A DNA stretch of 64,000 bases from Mixophyes australis (taxonomy: Eukaryota; Chordata; Amphibia; Anura; Limnodynastidae), in the NCBI GenBank assembly GCA_036250195.1, contig JAVHZZ010000006.1, forward strand, positions 184,957,350 to 185,021,349, given 5' to 3'. The notes under the pieces were generated by a model that saw only the letters and a program-made list of their open reading frames with translations, was not told where the DNA came from and did no database searches. Positions 34,396 to 45,540 of the stretch are shown here, piece by piece (positions within the stretch are counted from its first letter, which is position 1; each line of letters opens with the position of its first letter). Both the position numbers and the translations under genes were made by a program.

Positions 34396-35347
34396 GTGTA
34401 ACGCACAAATACTTAACAACTTTATTTTTACACTGAAATTTAAAGTTGATCTAGACCATGCAGTACCACAACTATAAGCCTGTCCCCACATTTTAAATTT
34501 ACCTCCCCCTCCAATGCAACATGGGTTTACCCAGGTGCAAAGTTACTCCTTTTTTTTGCTTTGCTCTCCTTAATGACTCAGGCCCTGAATGCACACCACA
34601 AATCGCTGTAGTTTTGCACTGCTTCAGCTAAATAATCTGTCCAGCATTGAACAAGGAGCACACCTTCTTTCCATCCTTTAGAGAATCTGAAGACTAGCAT
34701 TGTGCAAAATGATTAAAGTCACATCAAAGTATACCACATTTACAAGCATCCCTTTCATTGAACACTTCTATGTTTCTCTTAAAATGCTCCTCAGATTAGC
34801 TTCATTATGGCTTAAATTCATCATGAGAGGGATAGGACATTGAGAATCATTGTAAAACGTGTAATACTTTGTGTGCTTGAAGTTTTGGGTTTTTTACACT
34901 GGTCAAAGCGCACCTAAAAATGTGCTTCTCCATTGAAGAACAGGTGCAAAAGGTGTTCCCAATAAAAGTACAGGTTGAAACCTGGGGGTACATGTATTAA
35001 TCTGTGATACTAGCAAATCGCAGGTATTCAGCAAGTTTTGCCTTAAAACACTTTGCCGCTTTAAATTTGCTCAGCAAAGTTGCCGAATATCGAAAATATT
35101 TTTACTGATTGAAAACGGCTACGCATCATTCTGAAAAGCAATGAATGCCTTTAAAAAGAACGCTCTGCAATGTTTTGTATCATTTTTAATAATCTTTCTC
35201 AGCAAAAATAAAATCTTGCACCGACACTGCTTGGCAAAATTTGCCTACTCTGTATGTAGCAAAAACTTTTCTTGCTCCCATCAACTCCTTCTATCAGCAC
35301 TTTTCTGCTCACAAGTACCATCATCTTGCATTGCAATCCAATTCATT
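34396..35347. other. no gene seen
   Basis: No supported coding frame. The plus frame at 35141-35365 has no motif. Confidence 0.35.
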
Positions 35348-35545
35348 ACTGAATTCCCTCTATGAGGATATAAAGTTCAACCACAACTGTGAATCATGAC
35401 AAAATGTATTTTTGTGAACTTGGTGGGAAAGGAGAGTAATGTATTCAGCCACAGAAACAATAACATATATAACAAGTTTTAACTGGTTCAAAAAATAGGT
35501 CAATACTACATTATATTTTCATTAACTGTAAGCATCACCTTAAGC
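35348..35545 (+). repeat. diverged repeat pair, copy 2
   Basis: Same-orientation relative of 30735-31010, about 4.6 kb downstream, with an internal deletion of about 60 bp. Confidence 0.75.
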
Positions 35546-35796
35546 TAACTGTGCACGTTATTGGCCCAAAGGTATATTAACACAGAGGTTGTTTGAAATC
35601 CTGCATTTGAGTAATGCAATAGTTAATGTTTAGGGTATTATGTATTTTTTCAGAGGCTGGCCAATCACAAGGGGAAAGTGGAATGGTCTGTGACAGTAAG
35701 AGGTTATATAAATTAATGTCTAGGTGAATTATTTCACTTTTTACTGTAAATTGTCTCCCCCACTCGTTCCCTATTATTGTGTACAGTCTTTGAGTC

Positions 35797-35995
35797 CCAT
35801 AGCACAGTGGCCTAGTGGTTAGCACTTCTGCCTCACAGCACTGGGGTCATGAGTTCAATTTCCGACCATGGCCTTATCTGTGAGGAGTTTGTATGTTCTC
35901 CCTGTGTTTGCGTGGGTTTCCTCCGGGTGCTTCGGTTTCCTCCCACACTCCAAAAACATACTGGTAGGTTAATTAGCTGCAAACAAAAATTGACC
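35797..35995 (+). mobile_element. V-SINE-like tRNA-derived SINE
   Basis: The 5' part AGCACAGTGGCCTAGTGGTTAGCAC has an A-box-like TGGCCTAGTGG. GGGTCATGAGTTCAATTTCC is a decayed B box (GGTTCGAATCC). This is followed by the conserved core GAGGAGTTTGTATGTTCTCC, GTGTTTGCGTGGGTTTCC, TCCGGGTGCTTCGGTTTCC and TCCCACACTCCAAAAACAT, known from V-SINEs of fish and amphibians. It would have been transcribed by RNA polymerase III from the two internal boxes. The tail AGGTTAATTAGCTGC leads into a microsatellite. A second partial copy is at 36950. Confidence 0.8.
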
Positions 35996-36015
35996 CAAGT
36001 CTCTGTCTCTGTCTG

Positions 36016-36017
<2 letters not shown>

Positions 36018-36064
<47 letters not shown>

Positions 36065-36110
36065 TTATACATATACATACATATACACACACACACACAC
36101 AGGCAGACAC
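36018..36110. repeat. TA then CA microsatellite
   Basis: A run of about 22 TA dinucleotides, then CATATACATA and a run of CA, immediately downstream of the SINE tail. Confidence 0.95.
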
Positions 36111-36289
36111 ATATATGTATATATACCTTTGTGCATGGGTTGAACTGCAAAATTATTCGGTCTATCAGGGTCGAAGCCTGTGGAATGCATAAATAGGTAT
36201 TGGGAAAATGGAATGTGGTTAATCATGGATTTTGGACAATTACAATGTGTCTCAAAGGGAATACAGTTAGGAAAAGGGTTTAATGTCAC

Positions 36290-36480
36290 TTCTTACATTC
36301 AGCCATCGCCTTCTCCAACACCGCTTCTGTGGCAGCCGCGGGAGCTTCAGCCACCTTCTCCATCTCCACCACCTTCTCCACTTCTGCCTGATCCTCCACC
36401 TCCACCTCTGCCACCTAATCCACCTCCGTCACCTGCACGACCGCCTTCTCCACCAGCTCTCTTTGGCGGGCACGATGTCT
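36290..36480. repeat. CCT/CCA-rich low-complexity stretch
   Basis: Repeated CCACCTTCTCCA-type triplets give a proline-rich plus frame (36180-36521) and glutamate/glycine-rich minus frames. The strand and triplet bias explain the open frames. The flanks (RRHRARQREL on the minus strand at about 36465) could be a scrap of a real basic protein, but I cannot name it. Confidence 0.6.
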
Positions 36481-36949
36481 ACGGTCTGCTGGAAACAATA
36501 TTACACATAAGCTTATTGTAAAAACTTCAACTTGATTCTCAATTATAAACATGTAGCCAGATAATAATGTGAGCTGACATTGTGAAACATGCATTTTTCT
36601 ACAGATATAAAGATAAACTTTAACAACAGGAAATAAAATTGTAGACACACACCACTGTCAGATGGCCTGTAACAATGTATTGTTTTGCATTCAGGATGTG
36701 GAAATGTCATTATTACTGTTTAAATTAGTGCAAAAGTAATATTTTTTACTGGCCAAAAAATAATAGCATCTAATTGTTGACAGATTAGGGAGACATTTTA
36801 CAGGAGAGCTTTGGTTAAGGCCTTGTAAAATGTGAAAATCAGCTTAGGCCAACTGTGAGCATTGTCCCCAAACATGGTATGCAACTATTTTTGCAATATA
36901 ACACATCCATCTGCCAATGTTATAATATAAATGTCTGGAAGTTTATGTC
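36481..36949. other. no gene seen
   Basis: A/T-rich, no coding frame recognised. Confidence 0.35.
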
Positions 36950-37045
36950 AGTACGTTGCCTTTGTGGTTAGCACTTCTGCCTCACAGCACTGGGGTCATG
37001 AGTATGAATCCCAAACATGCCTTATTGGTCTGGAGTTTGGGCCTC
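36950..37045 (+). mobile_element. V-SINE-like fragment
   Basis: GTGGTTAGCACTTCTGCCTC and ACAGCACTGGGGTCATGAGT are identical to blocks of the SINE at 35797. The core after the B box is mostly lost. Confidence 0.75.
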
Positions 37046-38169
37046 AATCAGTAAGGAAAGTAAATGTTACAAAAAATTATTATTATATTTGGGGTAGTAT
37101 ATATGTGGTGCCCCAAAACCCTGTTGAACAGCACAGAGGAAGTGCATAAACGCTCTTAAAATGCAGGGCTACAAGGGGTTACTAGAGGCTGAGAAAGACA
37201 CAGTGGGAATGACAGTTGACAGTTGAACTGAAAGTACGTACCCAGGAGGATGTGCAGGAAGGAGGAGTGTGTGTGATATAGCAACAAGAAAGGGGAAGCT
37301 GACATGAGAGACTGATCTGCTGCTGGAATTGGTGACATTGCCAGCACACACGGCTGGAGAATGGCTGGGGACACACAGTGGGGCGTCCAACACAGTCTCC
37401 ACGAACTACAGAACCTTTTCAAGGTAAAATCCTAGACTACAGTGTACTACACACACCCCAGCGTCAGAGGGAAGAGTGATGAGAGAACAGCGCCATCTTG
37501 TGACTGAATTGAGTAACAGTCCTGTGTTTTGTTATAATCTTTAACACTGCCTACAGTTTAACATCTACCTTTTAGAGAGAAAGTAAAGAGACTTAATCGG
37601 GATTATTAACCCTTCTGGAAACTTCTGCAGGATATTTAAACACTACAAAATTCCTGTGCACAGTTCAACCCAGGACTGAGTGTAAAATATGGTAACGTTA
37701 CCAGGGATAATATTGGTGCACCAAATGTTTTAGATGGATGTTAATGTTAAGTGATTTACCTAAAAATCGATTTATTGATATTGAAGATGTTATCGCTATT
37801 GTGCCTTATACTGACCAGGTGTATATGATATGTTAAATGCTATTGTGCTCTATGCTCATCAAACGATTATTTTGTCATTACCATTGAGCTGAAGGGGTCA
37901 GTGGCGCGATGGCTTACCAAAATTATCCTTACCACATTCTTAATAAACCCAACTTAATTGACCAATCCTTGTCCCTTTCATTGAAGTATTTATCTACTGA
38001 CCACCGGATATCCGAACAGAAAAGAACCTGACTCGTGTCTGGAGGACAAGGTAAGGGAAGGAAATCCCATCCGTCTCGACCACCACATATATCTTGGGTA
38101 AACTTTGAAACTAATCGTAAAACTAAAGCAAGTATGAAGCAGTATTTTATGAGAGTAATAGTCAACTTA
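37046..38169. other. no gene seen
   Basis: The minus frames at 37156-37422 overlap each other in all three phases and have no motif. 37930-38160 contains no recognisable exon. Confidence 0.35.
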
Positions 38170-38570
38170 CATCTAACTATATCCTCGCTCAGCTCCGCCA
38201 AAAACCTGGGGCTGCCGCAGCCATAAGTCGCTCAAGCGGCGCTGGAGCTGAATGACACTGCGACATCGGTGAAACCGACACCAGAGGAATCTGCATACCC
38301 TCTGGTACGTCCGCAGTTTCATCTTGTTAGAGAAATAATGCCCTGCGGACATACTGTTCACCTTCTCCGCCAACACCCGCAGCTCTTTTCGTGCGAACTA
38401 GGTGGCTCTCATTTTGTTATACTTTCCAATAATCTGCTCTGTGATTGGTTAGCAGAGCACGTGAGGGCGAGCTCCCGTCACTCGCGGATCTTCTCTACAC
38501 CTGTGTGCAAAATGCCTGCCTGTCATTCATTAATTGTATCCTAGCAAAGGGGGGGCGGATCGATGGGAAA
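38170..38570. other. CpG-richer segment, possible promoter or element 5' end
   Basis: This 400 bp has many more CG dinucleotides than its surroundings. On the minus strand it shows CCAATCACAGAGCAG (a CCAAT-type box, about 38445), then a 67-codon frame (38376-38173) rich in arginine (RFLWCRFHRCRSVIQLQRRL). On the plus strand a 91-codon frame overlaps it. It could be the promoter and first exon of a gene or of a DNA transposon. I cannot decide. Confidence 0.4.
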
Positions 38571-39752
38571 TGTACTCCGCTATTCGCAATTACAGGCACT
38601 TGATAACAGGAACCTGTAATTGCAGGCATCTGATAACAAGCACTAGATTTATAAGTGTGGTAGCACTTGTTCTATTTAGTTGTAAATGTAAGTGCAGAAA
38701 TAAAGTGTAAAATTTTGGTGTCACTACCAGAAAAATCAGACAGCAATTTACTTATGTTTAAAATTACAGACAAATATTTAAAACCATTACTATGTGATAT
38801 GGTTTTGCTAAGATTAAAAGTGACACATTTATTGGGCCATAATTTGCCTCAGGAATCTGGTCCTCCTATCCTCATCACAAACTTACTGAGGAATTACATT
38901 TTATTCAACACAGAGGCTATAGTGGTGTTATTGGCATTGAGGGAGATTGGAGGCCAGTTGGTGACTCTGGCATTAAGGGACAATAATGAGTTCTGTATAG
39001 AACATGTTGAGCTTTAGGTATCGTTGTGACATCCATGGGGTGAATGCAGAAAGACAGTGTTTTACAACAAATACTACTGAAAGAAATAGGTCAGGGAAAG
39101 CAATGTACATTTGGGTGTCCTCAGTGTATTGGTGGCCAAATGACCAAATTAGTACCCCAAGAGAACATGTTTGTGCGATTGTTACTCATGTGTGCTTGTA
39201 TTTGAAAGCAGGCTTATGCGCGTTCAAGTATACGTGCGTTTTTTAAAAATGCATGTTGCGCTCACATTACGTTTGAAGATAATCAGGCCCATAGTGTCCT
39301 ATATAGAACAACAAAAAAGGATGTCCCAGCAAATCCAGGACTGTTGTCGACCAAACAGCATCTGAACATGAAAAAGTAAAGGAACTATTCGGGTTTATGT
39401 TTACAGTTGTTTGGTGGCCTTTAAATCATGGCTGCTCTCTTGCTGGGGGTTCAGAAAACAGCATTCTCTTTGTTTTTAAAAAGTTCTATAGGAAGATCAG
39501 TGTGAGTTTGGATAAGGAATGAGACAGGGAGAAAATTTTAAAATAGATCAATAAACGGCATTTGAAAATTTGATTGATGGCATGGTATGAAGCTGGTAGT
39601 AAACAACCATATTGAAGAGAGTTGTTGTAAACTCTGTCAGTGGATACTACGGACAAGTGTATAATTATAACACACAATTAATATGGCGGAGTGTGGCCAG
39701 AGTAAACCTCCAATGGAGCCAATTTTGGTGAGAGTATGGGTTATTAAATAGA
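38571..39752. other. no named gene
   Basis: An open plus frame at 38667-39017 (116 codons) has no family motif I recognise. About 39205-39300 (CGTTCAAGTATACGTGCG.., AATCAGGCCCATAG) resembles a MITE end like that at 28540. Confidence 0.35.
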
Positions 39753-39828
39753 TGTAGGGTCTAGCTAGAAATGAGATCAGTCTAGACAGATTTCTCAAAG
39801 GAAAATTGTGGGAGCAATAATGTTGAGC

Positions 39829-39965
39829 AGCCGGGATAGTCCTGTGGCTCTCCAGGTGTTGAGAAACTACATACACTGCCAGCTATCAATTGGAAAAGCA
39901 TGCTTGGTCTTGTAATTTCACAACACCTGGAGAGTCACAAGTTATTCAGACCTGCTGTAGAGGGA
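39829..39965. mobile_element. short palindromic element in unit 1
   Basis: TGTGGCTCTCCAGGTGTTG is mirrored by CAACACCTGGAGAGTCACA about 85 bp downstream. The outer bases (GCAGCCGGGATAGT / CAGACCTGCTG) pair weakly. The identical structure is at about 42009-42145 in unit 2, as expected of the duplication. Confidence 0.7.
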
Positions 39966-40319
39966 AGGAGAGTGGTTAGGAGCAGTGGTTCCACTTACCA
40001 TTTTTTTCCTGTTTTTTAGAAGCTTGACCTTGATCAGGAATTATCTGTAAAGTCAGAAAATACAGGTAATTCTAACTTTTAATGTTTTAATCTAACTTCA
40101 ACTAACAAAAAACAAGCAAACATGCCTGCTGTCGGGCTTCCGATGCTTTCACTAAATTATGCTCAGGGGGATTTTCCTCTTTTGAGCTGTGACATGGCAT
40201 CACACACAATTATCTCCCTGTACTCGAGCTCTGACCAGTTATAAAGACAGAGGAGTTAATGGGAAGTTGTTGCTAAGTTAGGACTATTATCTATCCACTG
40301 TGTGGTAGGGGGTATTAAC

Positions 40320-41345
40320 TACAGATGCTCAGGCTCGATTCCCCGAGAACCGAATACAACCGAACCTAGCAGATCCGAGTACCGAGCTGAGCTGCCTCGG
40401 TACTTTCATGCATCCTCGGAATTGAAAACGAGGCAAAACATCATTGTTATGTCATCGGATCTCGCGAGCTTTGGATTCTATAAGTACCACCCTCCACGGC
40501 GATCCAGCGCCATTTCACAGAGGGACACAGAAGGGGTAGCACAGTTCTTGGTAGTCTCTAGAGCAGTTGGGCAGTGTCATAGGTACATTCCCCCTACATT
40601 GTTATCTCCTTGCAGCTGCTGCATTCTCCTACATGCTGTTGCAGAATCCCAAAAATGACCCTAAATATTTCAGGACACAGACAGCATCTCCTGCATGTCA
40701 TTGTCATTTTTTAAAAAGTTCTGTACCACCAAGTTGTGTTTGCAAAACATGGAATGTGATGGAATGCCCCCCACTGTAATGCTCTAACAATATTGGTGGC
40801 GTTATCAGAAATCACATATCCTCAGGAGAGTACAAGCAGAATAAGCCATGTTGAAATGACATCCCTTAGTTTTTTCAAACAGATTGTCAGCAGTTTTACC
40901 TCTGACCTGCGCCTTGTCTTGTCTCTGATAACCACCTCTCTCTCCCGCCTTCAAGATATCTACCGTGCTGCTTCCCACTTATGGAATTCCCTACCACGCT
41001 CAATCAGTCTTTCCCACAGCCTTCAAATCTTTATATGCTCTTTGAAAACCCATCTCTTTTTAGAGGTGACCTTATCATCGATAAAACTATTTACATTAAT
41101 GCACCCTCACAACTATCCAAATCTCCACTCTGAGCCACATTCGCTCCTCTTGTTTCAGCTGTGCCCTCTTCCCTTTACAATGTAAGCTCTCTAATGAGCA
41201 GGGTCCTCCATACCCTTTGTTTTCATGTCTCCATTCATATTGTCTGCCTTGTCTGTTCTTGTTTCACGTATATCACCTTTTACGTATGTCCTTGTCTTCC
41301 CTACTGTACGGCACTGTGGAGCACTGTGGTGCCTTACAAATCTAC

Positions 41346-41382
<37 letters not shown>

Positions 41383-41931
41383 TGCCTCTTAGTGAAGCAG
41401 ATGATACACAGAGTAGCATGCCTCTAAAAATGTGACATTCTTGGGTGCATGCTGCTGCGGTTCCTGCTGGTGAAGGCGAATCACCAACCCAGTGGGCTGT
41501 CACAATCATATAATCTTTAGTTTGCCAAGTTCCGCTTGTCCACATAACTATGGTTAAGTGTACAGTGGGTAGAATGGCATTTTGTAGCCTAATAATTACA
41601 TTTTTACACACCTTCTGGTAGAGATGAGGAATAGCTTTTCTTGTAAAATGGTGTTGTGATGGAATTTGGTAACGGGGACAGAAGACCTCAAGTAGCTGTC
41701 TAAAACCAGCTGCATTAATAGTGGATATTGGACGCAGATCTAATACTAGCATAGTCGCCATGGTGTCTGTGATCCGCTTTGCGAGTGGGTGACAGCTTTC
41801 ATACTTGCTTCCTCTTGCAAAGGATTGTTTAACAGTAAATTGTTGTAAACTACTGATAGTCTTCTTCTTGGCCTGCTTCTGGGTTGAAGATCAATCCCCA
41901 GCAACAGGGGCAGCAGCAGTGGGCCTAACGC
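40320..41931 (-). mobile_element. partial hAT element (duplicated copy)
   Basis: Starts at TACAGATGCTCAGGCTCG after GTATTAAC (40312-40319) and is cut at the duplication joint, so it lacks the far terminus. It carries the transposase fragment on the minus strand at 41761-41342 (start lost) and the same nested L2 as the full copy. Confidence 0.85.
40895..41382 (+). mobile_element. L2-type 3' fragment nested in hAT (unit 1)
   Basis: Plus strand: SRLQDIYRAASHLWNSLPRS and FICSLKTHLF are the L2 C-terminal motif, followed by a 3' UTR (AATGTAAGCTCTCTAATGAG, TACTGTACGGCACTGTGGAG) and an AAT microsatellite tail. It is opposite in orientation to the host hAT transposase. Confidence 0.85.
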
Positions 41932-44111
41932 TGTGGGGTCTAGCTAAAAATGGGGTCAGTCTGGACAGATTTCTCAAAGGAAAATTGTGGGAGCAATAAT
42001 GTTGAGCAGCCGGGACAGTCCTGTGGCTCTCCAGGTGTTGAGAAACTACATAGACTGCCAGCTATCAATTGGAAAAGCATGCTTGGTCTTGTAATTTCAC
42101 AACACCTGGAGAGTCACAAGTTATTCAGACCTGCTGTAGAGGGAAGGAGAGTGGTTAGGAGCAGTGGTTCCACTTACCATTTTTTTCCTGTTTTTTAGAA
42201 GCTTGACCTTGATCAGGAATTATCTGTAAAGTCAGAAAATACAGGTAATTCTAACTTTTAATGTTTTAATCTAACTTCAACTAACAAAAAACAAGCAAAC
42301 ATGCCTGCTGTCGGGCTTCCGATGCTTTCACTGGAATATGCTCAGGGGGATTTTCCTCTTTTGAGCTGTGACATGGCATCACACACAATTATCTCCCTGT
42401 ACTCGAGCTCGGACCAGTTATAAAGGCAGAGGAGTTAATGGGAAGTTGTTGCTAAGTTAGGACTATTATCTATCCACTGTGTGGTAGGGGGTATTAACTA
42501 GAGATGCTCAGGTTTGATTCCCCGAGAACCGAATACAACCGAACCTAGCAGATCCGAGTACCGAGCTGAGCTGCCTCGGTACTTTCATGCATCCTCGGAA
42601 TTGAAAACGAGGCAAAACATCATTGTTATGTCATCGGATCTCGCGAGCTTTGGATTCTATAAGTACCACCCTCCACGGCGATCCAGCGCCATTTCACAGA
42701 GGGACACAGAAGGGGTAGCACAGTTCTTGGTAGTCTCTAGAGCAGTTGGGCAGCGTCATAGGTACATTCCCCCTACATTGTTATCTCCTTGCAGCTGCTG
42801 CATTCTCCTACATGCTGTTGCAGAATCCCGAAAATGAGCCTAAATATTTCGGGACACAGGCAGCATCTCCTGCATGTCATTGTCATTTTTTAAAAAGTTC
42901 TGTACCACCAAGTTGTGTTTGCAAAAAAGGGAATGTGATGGAATGCCCCCCACTGTAATGCTCTAACAATATTGGTGGCGTTATCAGAAATCACATATCC
43001 TCAGGAGAGTACAAGCAGAATAAGCCATGTTGAAATGACATCCTTTAGTTTTTTCAAACAGATTGTCAGCAGTTTTACCTCTGACCTGCGCCTTGTCTTG
43101 TCTCTGATAACCCCCTCTCTCTCCCGCCTTCAAGATTTCTACCGTGCTGCTTCCCACTTATGGAATTCCCTACCACGCTCAATCAGTCTTTCCCACAGCC
43201 TACAAATCTTTATATGCTCTTTAAAAACCCATCTCTTTTTAGAGGTGACCTTATGATCGATAAAACTATTTACATTAATGCACCCTCACAACTATCCAAA
43301 TCTACACTCTGAGCCACATTCAATCCTCTTGTTTCAGCTGTGCCCTCTTCTCTTTACAATGTAAGCTCTCTAATGAGCAGGGTCCTCCATACCCTTTGTT
43401 TTCATGTCTCCATTCATTTTGTCTGCCTTGTCTGTTCTTGTTTCACGTATATCTCCTTTTACGTATGTCCTTGTCTTCCCTACTGTACGGCACTGTGGAG
43501 CACTGTGGTGCCTTACAAATCTACGATAATAATAATAATAATAATAACAATAACAATATGCCTCTTAGTGAAGCAGATGTTACACAGAGTAGCCTGCCTC
43601 TAAAAATGTGATGTGCTTGGGTACATGCTGCTTGCTGCTGTCCCTGCTGGTGAAGGCGAATCACCAACCCAGTGGGCTGTCACAATCATATAATCTTTAG
43701 TTTGCCAAGTTCCGCTTGTCCACATAACTATGGTTAAGTGTACAGTGGGTAGAATGGCATTTTGTAGCCTAATAATTACATTTTTACACACCTTCTGGTA
43801 GAGGTAAGGAGTAACTTTTCTTGTAAAATGGTGTTGTGATGGAATTTGGTAACGGGGACAGAAGACCTCAAGTAACTGTCTAAAACCAGCTGCATTAATA
43901 GTGGATATTGGACGCAGATCTAATACTAGCATAGTCGCCATGGTGTCTGTGATCCGCTTTGCGAGTGGGTGACAGCTTTCATACTTGCTTCCTCTTGCAA
44001 AGGATTGTTTAACAGTCAATTGTTGTAAACTACTGATAGTCTTCTTCTTGGCCTGCTTCTGGGATGAAGATTCACCCCCAGCAGCAGGAGCAGCAGCAGT
44101 GGGCCTAACGC
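41932..44111 (+). repeat. 2.18 kb tandem duplication, unit 2
   Basis: Second copy of 39753-41931. Sequence then continues past GGGCCTAACGCT into the rest of the hAT element, so unit 2 retains the original right-hand context. Confidence 0.95.
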
Positions 44112-44298
44112 TCAAGGATTCTTCTGAATAGTCCTGGAGAGGGTAGGAGTCATCTCGCCTTAGAAACTTGGATGCAGGACTAACTCTGATCACTTGTGAG
44201 GATATTGATGATGAAGGTGTTGGGGGTGTAGATTGCAGGTGCTGGGATCTAGCTGAGAGAAGGGAGGTAGCTGATGATGGACTGTAATTGTTTAGCAT
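42840..44298 (-). pseudogene. hAT transposase (ZBED-like), broken
   Basis: The transposase would excise and reinsert hAT elements. The minus-strand frame 44298-43600 has a Ser/Thr/Pro-rich N-terminal stretch, then about residue 115 onward the hAT signature region: RITDTMATMLVLDLRPIST, GFRQLLEVFCPRYQIPS, TRKVTPYLYQKV, and WTSGTWQTKDYMIVTAHWV, where the T-x-D-x-W-T position of active hATs reads T-I-V-M-W-T, so the first catalytic aspartate appears lost. The frame ends 25 residues later near the nested L2. Beyond the L2, about 43030-42950 reads VISDNATNIVRAL, a hAT core motif (T-D-N-A-x-N-M-V). No N-terminal BED finger and no C-terminal dimerisation domain are visible. The copy is inactive. Confidence 0.85.
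43075..43558 (+). mobile_element. L2-type 3' fragment nested in hAT (unit 2)
   Basis: Same fragment as 40895-41382. SRLQDFYRAASHLWNSLPRS keeps the more usual phenylalanine. The tail is an AAT/AAC microsatellite shorter than in unit 1, so the microsatellite changed length after the duplication. Confidence 0.85.
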
Positions 44299-44826
44299 AT
44301 GTTTCTGATTTTAACAAAAGCTTTCCATGAACTCACTTCAAATGGTGTTACATGGATGAGGTTCCTAGATGGTTAAGGTCCCTACCTCTAATGACTGTGG
44401 CTTTGCAATGCTACAAATGGCTATACAAATGTTGTCAGTATTTGGGTAAAAATAACTCCACTCATAAAAGGTGGATTTTTTGGTCTTATGCCCAGGCATG
44501 ACAATGGCCTTATCATCACTAGCAAGAACTGCTGCAGTCTTTGTTTGAAAGTGTATGTAAATAACATTGCGATCTGTAAGCTGGTCAAAATTGACTGCAA
44601 ATTACTAGAAATTAGTGTTATTGAGGTTAATAATTATGTAGGGGGGAAAAAAGCAAAAATATGTGATTTTAGCAAAAAAAACCAGGGATTTAAAAAAAAA
44701 AAAAAAAAAAAAATTGGGATCCAAAACCAAAACCAAAACACACAAGGGCGGTTTTACCAAAAAAGTTAATCCAGATCCAAAACCAAAACCAGAACACGGG
44801 AGTCAGTGAACATCTCTAGTATTAAC

Positions 44827-45239
44827 CCTTTGGTGCCTGCTACCATACGTTGGCATAGGAAAGGAAAATCACACTTAAGTGTTGTAAACATTTTAATTTT
44901 TCTAGTGCCTCAACGGGAGGGAATAAGGTGTATTTGTTCTGTGAATATTTCACTACTGTTTACCACAAGGGAAAACTATGAATATATTCTACTAAAAATA
45001 ACCAAAGTGTTATGTGAAAAAGTAGGCAGTGATAAAGGAAGTATTGCACCTCTTAACTATATTTTAAAATGTTGGGTTTATGTGACACACATCAGTTACT
45101 TAAAAAAAATTGCAGACTGAAAGAACAAAGGAAATAACACGGAAGTTCATTTTGTTAGATGTTTTGTTAAATATATAATTTTATTTGTAACCTCTGGGGG
45201 TGCAGTGGTTGTACTTGAGCACCCACGGGTTACTAATCA
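44827..45239. other. no gene seen
   Basis: No motif in the frames present. Confidence 0.35.
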
Positions 45240-45540
45240 CATTGTGTGTGTGAGGGGCCACTGCGTTCGTGTATTATGTGTGTGTGAGGGGCCACTGCGT
45301 GCATGTATTGTGTGTGTGTGTGAGGGGCCACTGTGTGCGTGTATTATGTGTGTGTGTGAGGGGCCACTGCGTGCATGTATTATGTGTGTGTGAGGGGCCA
45401 CTGTGTGTGTGTATTATGTGTGTGTGAGGGGCCACTGTGTGCATGTATTATGTGTGTGTGAGGGGCCACTGCGTGCATGTATTATGTGTGTGTGAGGGGC
45501 CACTGTGTGTGTGAGGGGCCACTGTGTGTGTGAAGGGGGG
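45240..45540 (+). repeat. minisatellite, 34-36 bp unit
   Basis: About seven to eight units of GTGTGTGAGGGGCCACTG, then CGTGCATGTATTAT, with variable GT runs. It ends in a G-run before sequence resembling a MITE end (GGGCCCAAACC .. CCTAGGGCCCC). Cysteine-rich frames over it are repeat translations. Confidence 0.9.

Larger units (their letters stand above)
39753..41931 (+). repeat. 2.18 kb tandem duplication, unit 1
   Basis: The whole interval repeats at 41932-44111 with an offset of about 2180 and only scattered substitutions (a few per 100 bp or fewer by eye). The left breakpoint is in flanking sequence at TGTAGGGTCTAGCT and the right breakpoint is inside the hAT element at GGGCCTAACGC. The joint is GGCCTAACGCTGTGGGGTCT. 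Confidence 0.95.
42499..44818 (-). mobile_element. hAT DNA transposon, 2.3 kb, with nested L2
   Basis: Terminal inverted repeats TAGAGATGCTCA (left) and TGAACATCTCTA (right). An exact 8 bp target duplication GTATTAAC lies at 42491-42498 and 44819-44826, the hallmark of hAT. The right subterminal region repeats CCAAAACCAAAACC and ends ACACGGGAGTCAGTGAACAT. The transposase is on the minus strand. A nested L2 (about 43075-43555) interrupts it. A 462 bp deletion derivative of the same family is at 52245-52706, sharing both termini. Confidence 0.92.

Noticed and set aside
35797..35870. A functional tRNA gene
   Set aside because: A and B boxes are decayed, there is no cloverleaf, and the V-SINE core follows. 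It is a SINE head.
36180..36648. Proline-rich plus-strand protein and overlapping minus-strand frame
   Set aside because: A CCT/CCA triplet low-complexity tract explains both. No signal for a real start or a domain.
37156..37422. Three overlapping minus-strand frames of 64-88 codons
   Set aside because: All three phases are open at once, typical of stop-poor composition, and none has a motif.
40302..42958. Repeated 107-118 codon frames beginning in the duplicated region
   Set aside because: They lie in the non-coding terminal part of the hAT element and are antisense to its transposase.
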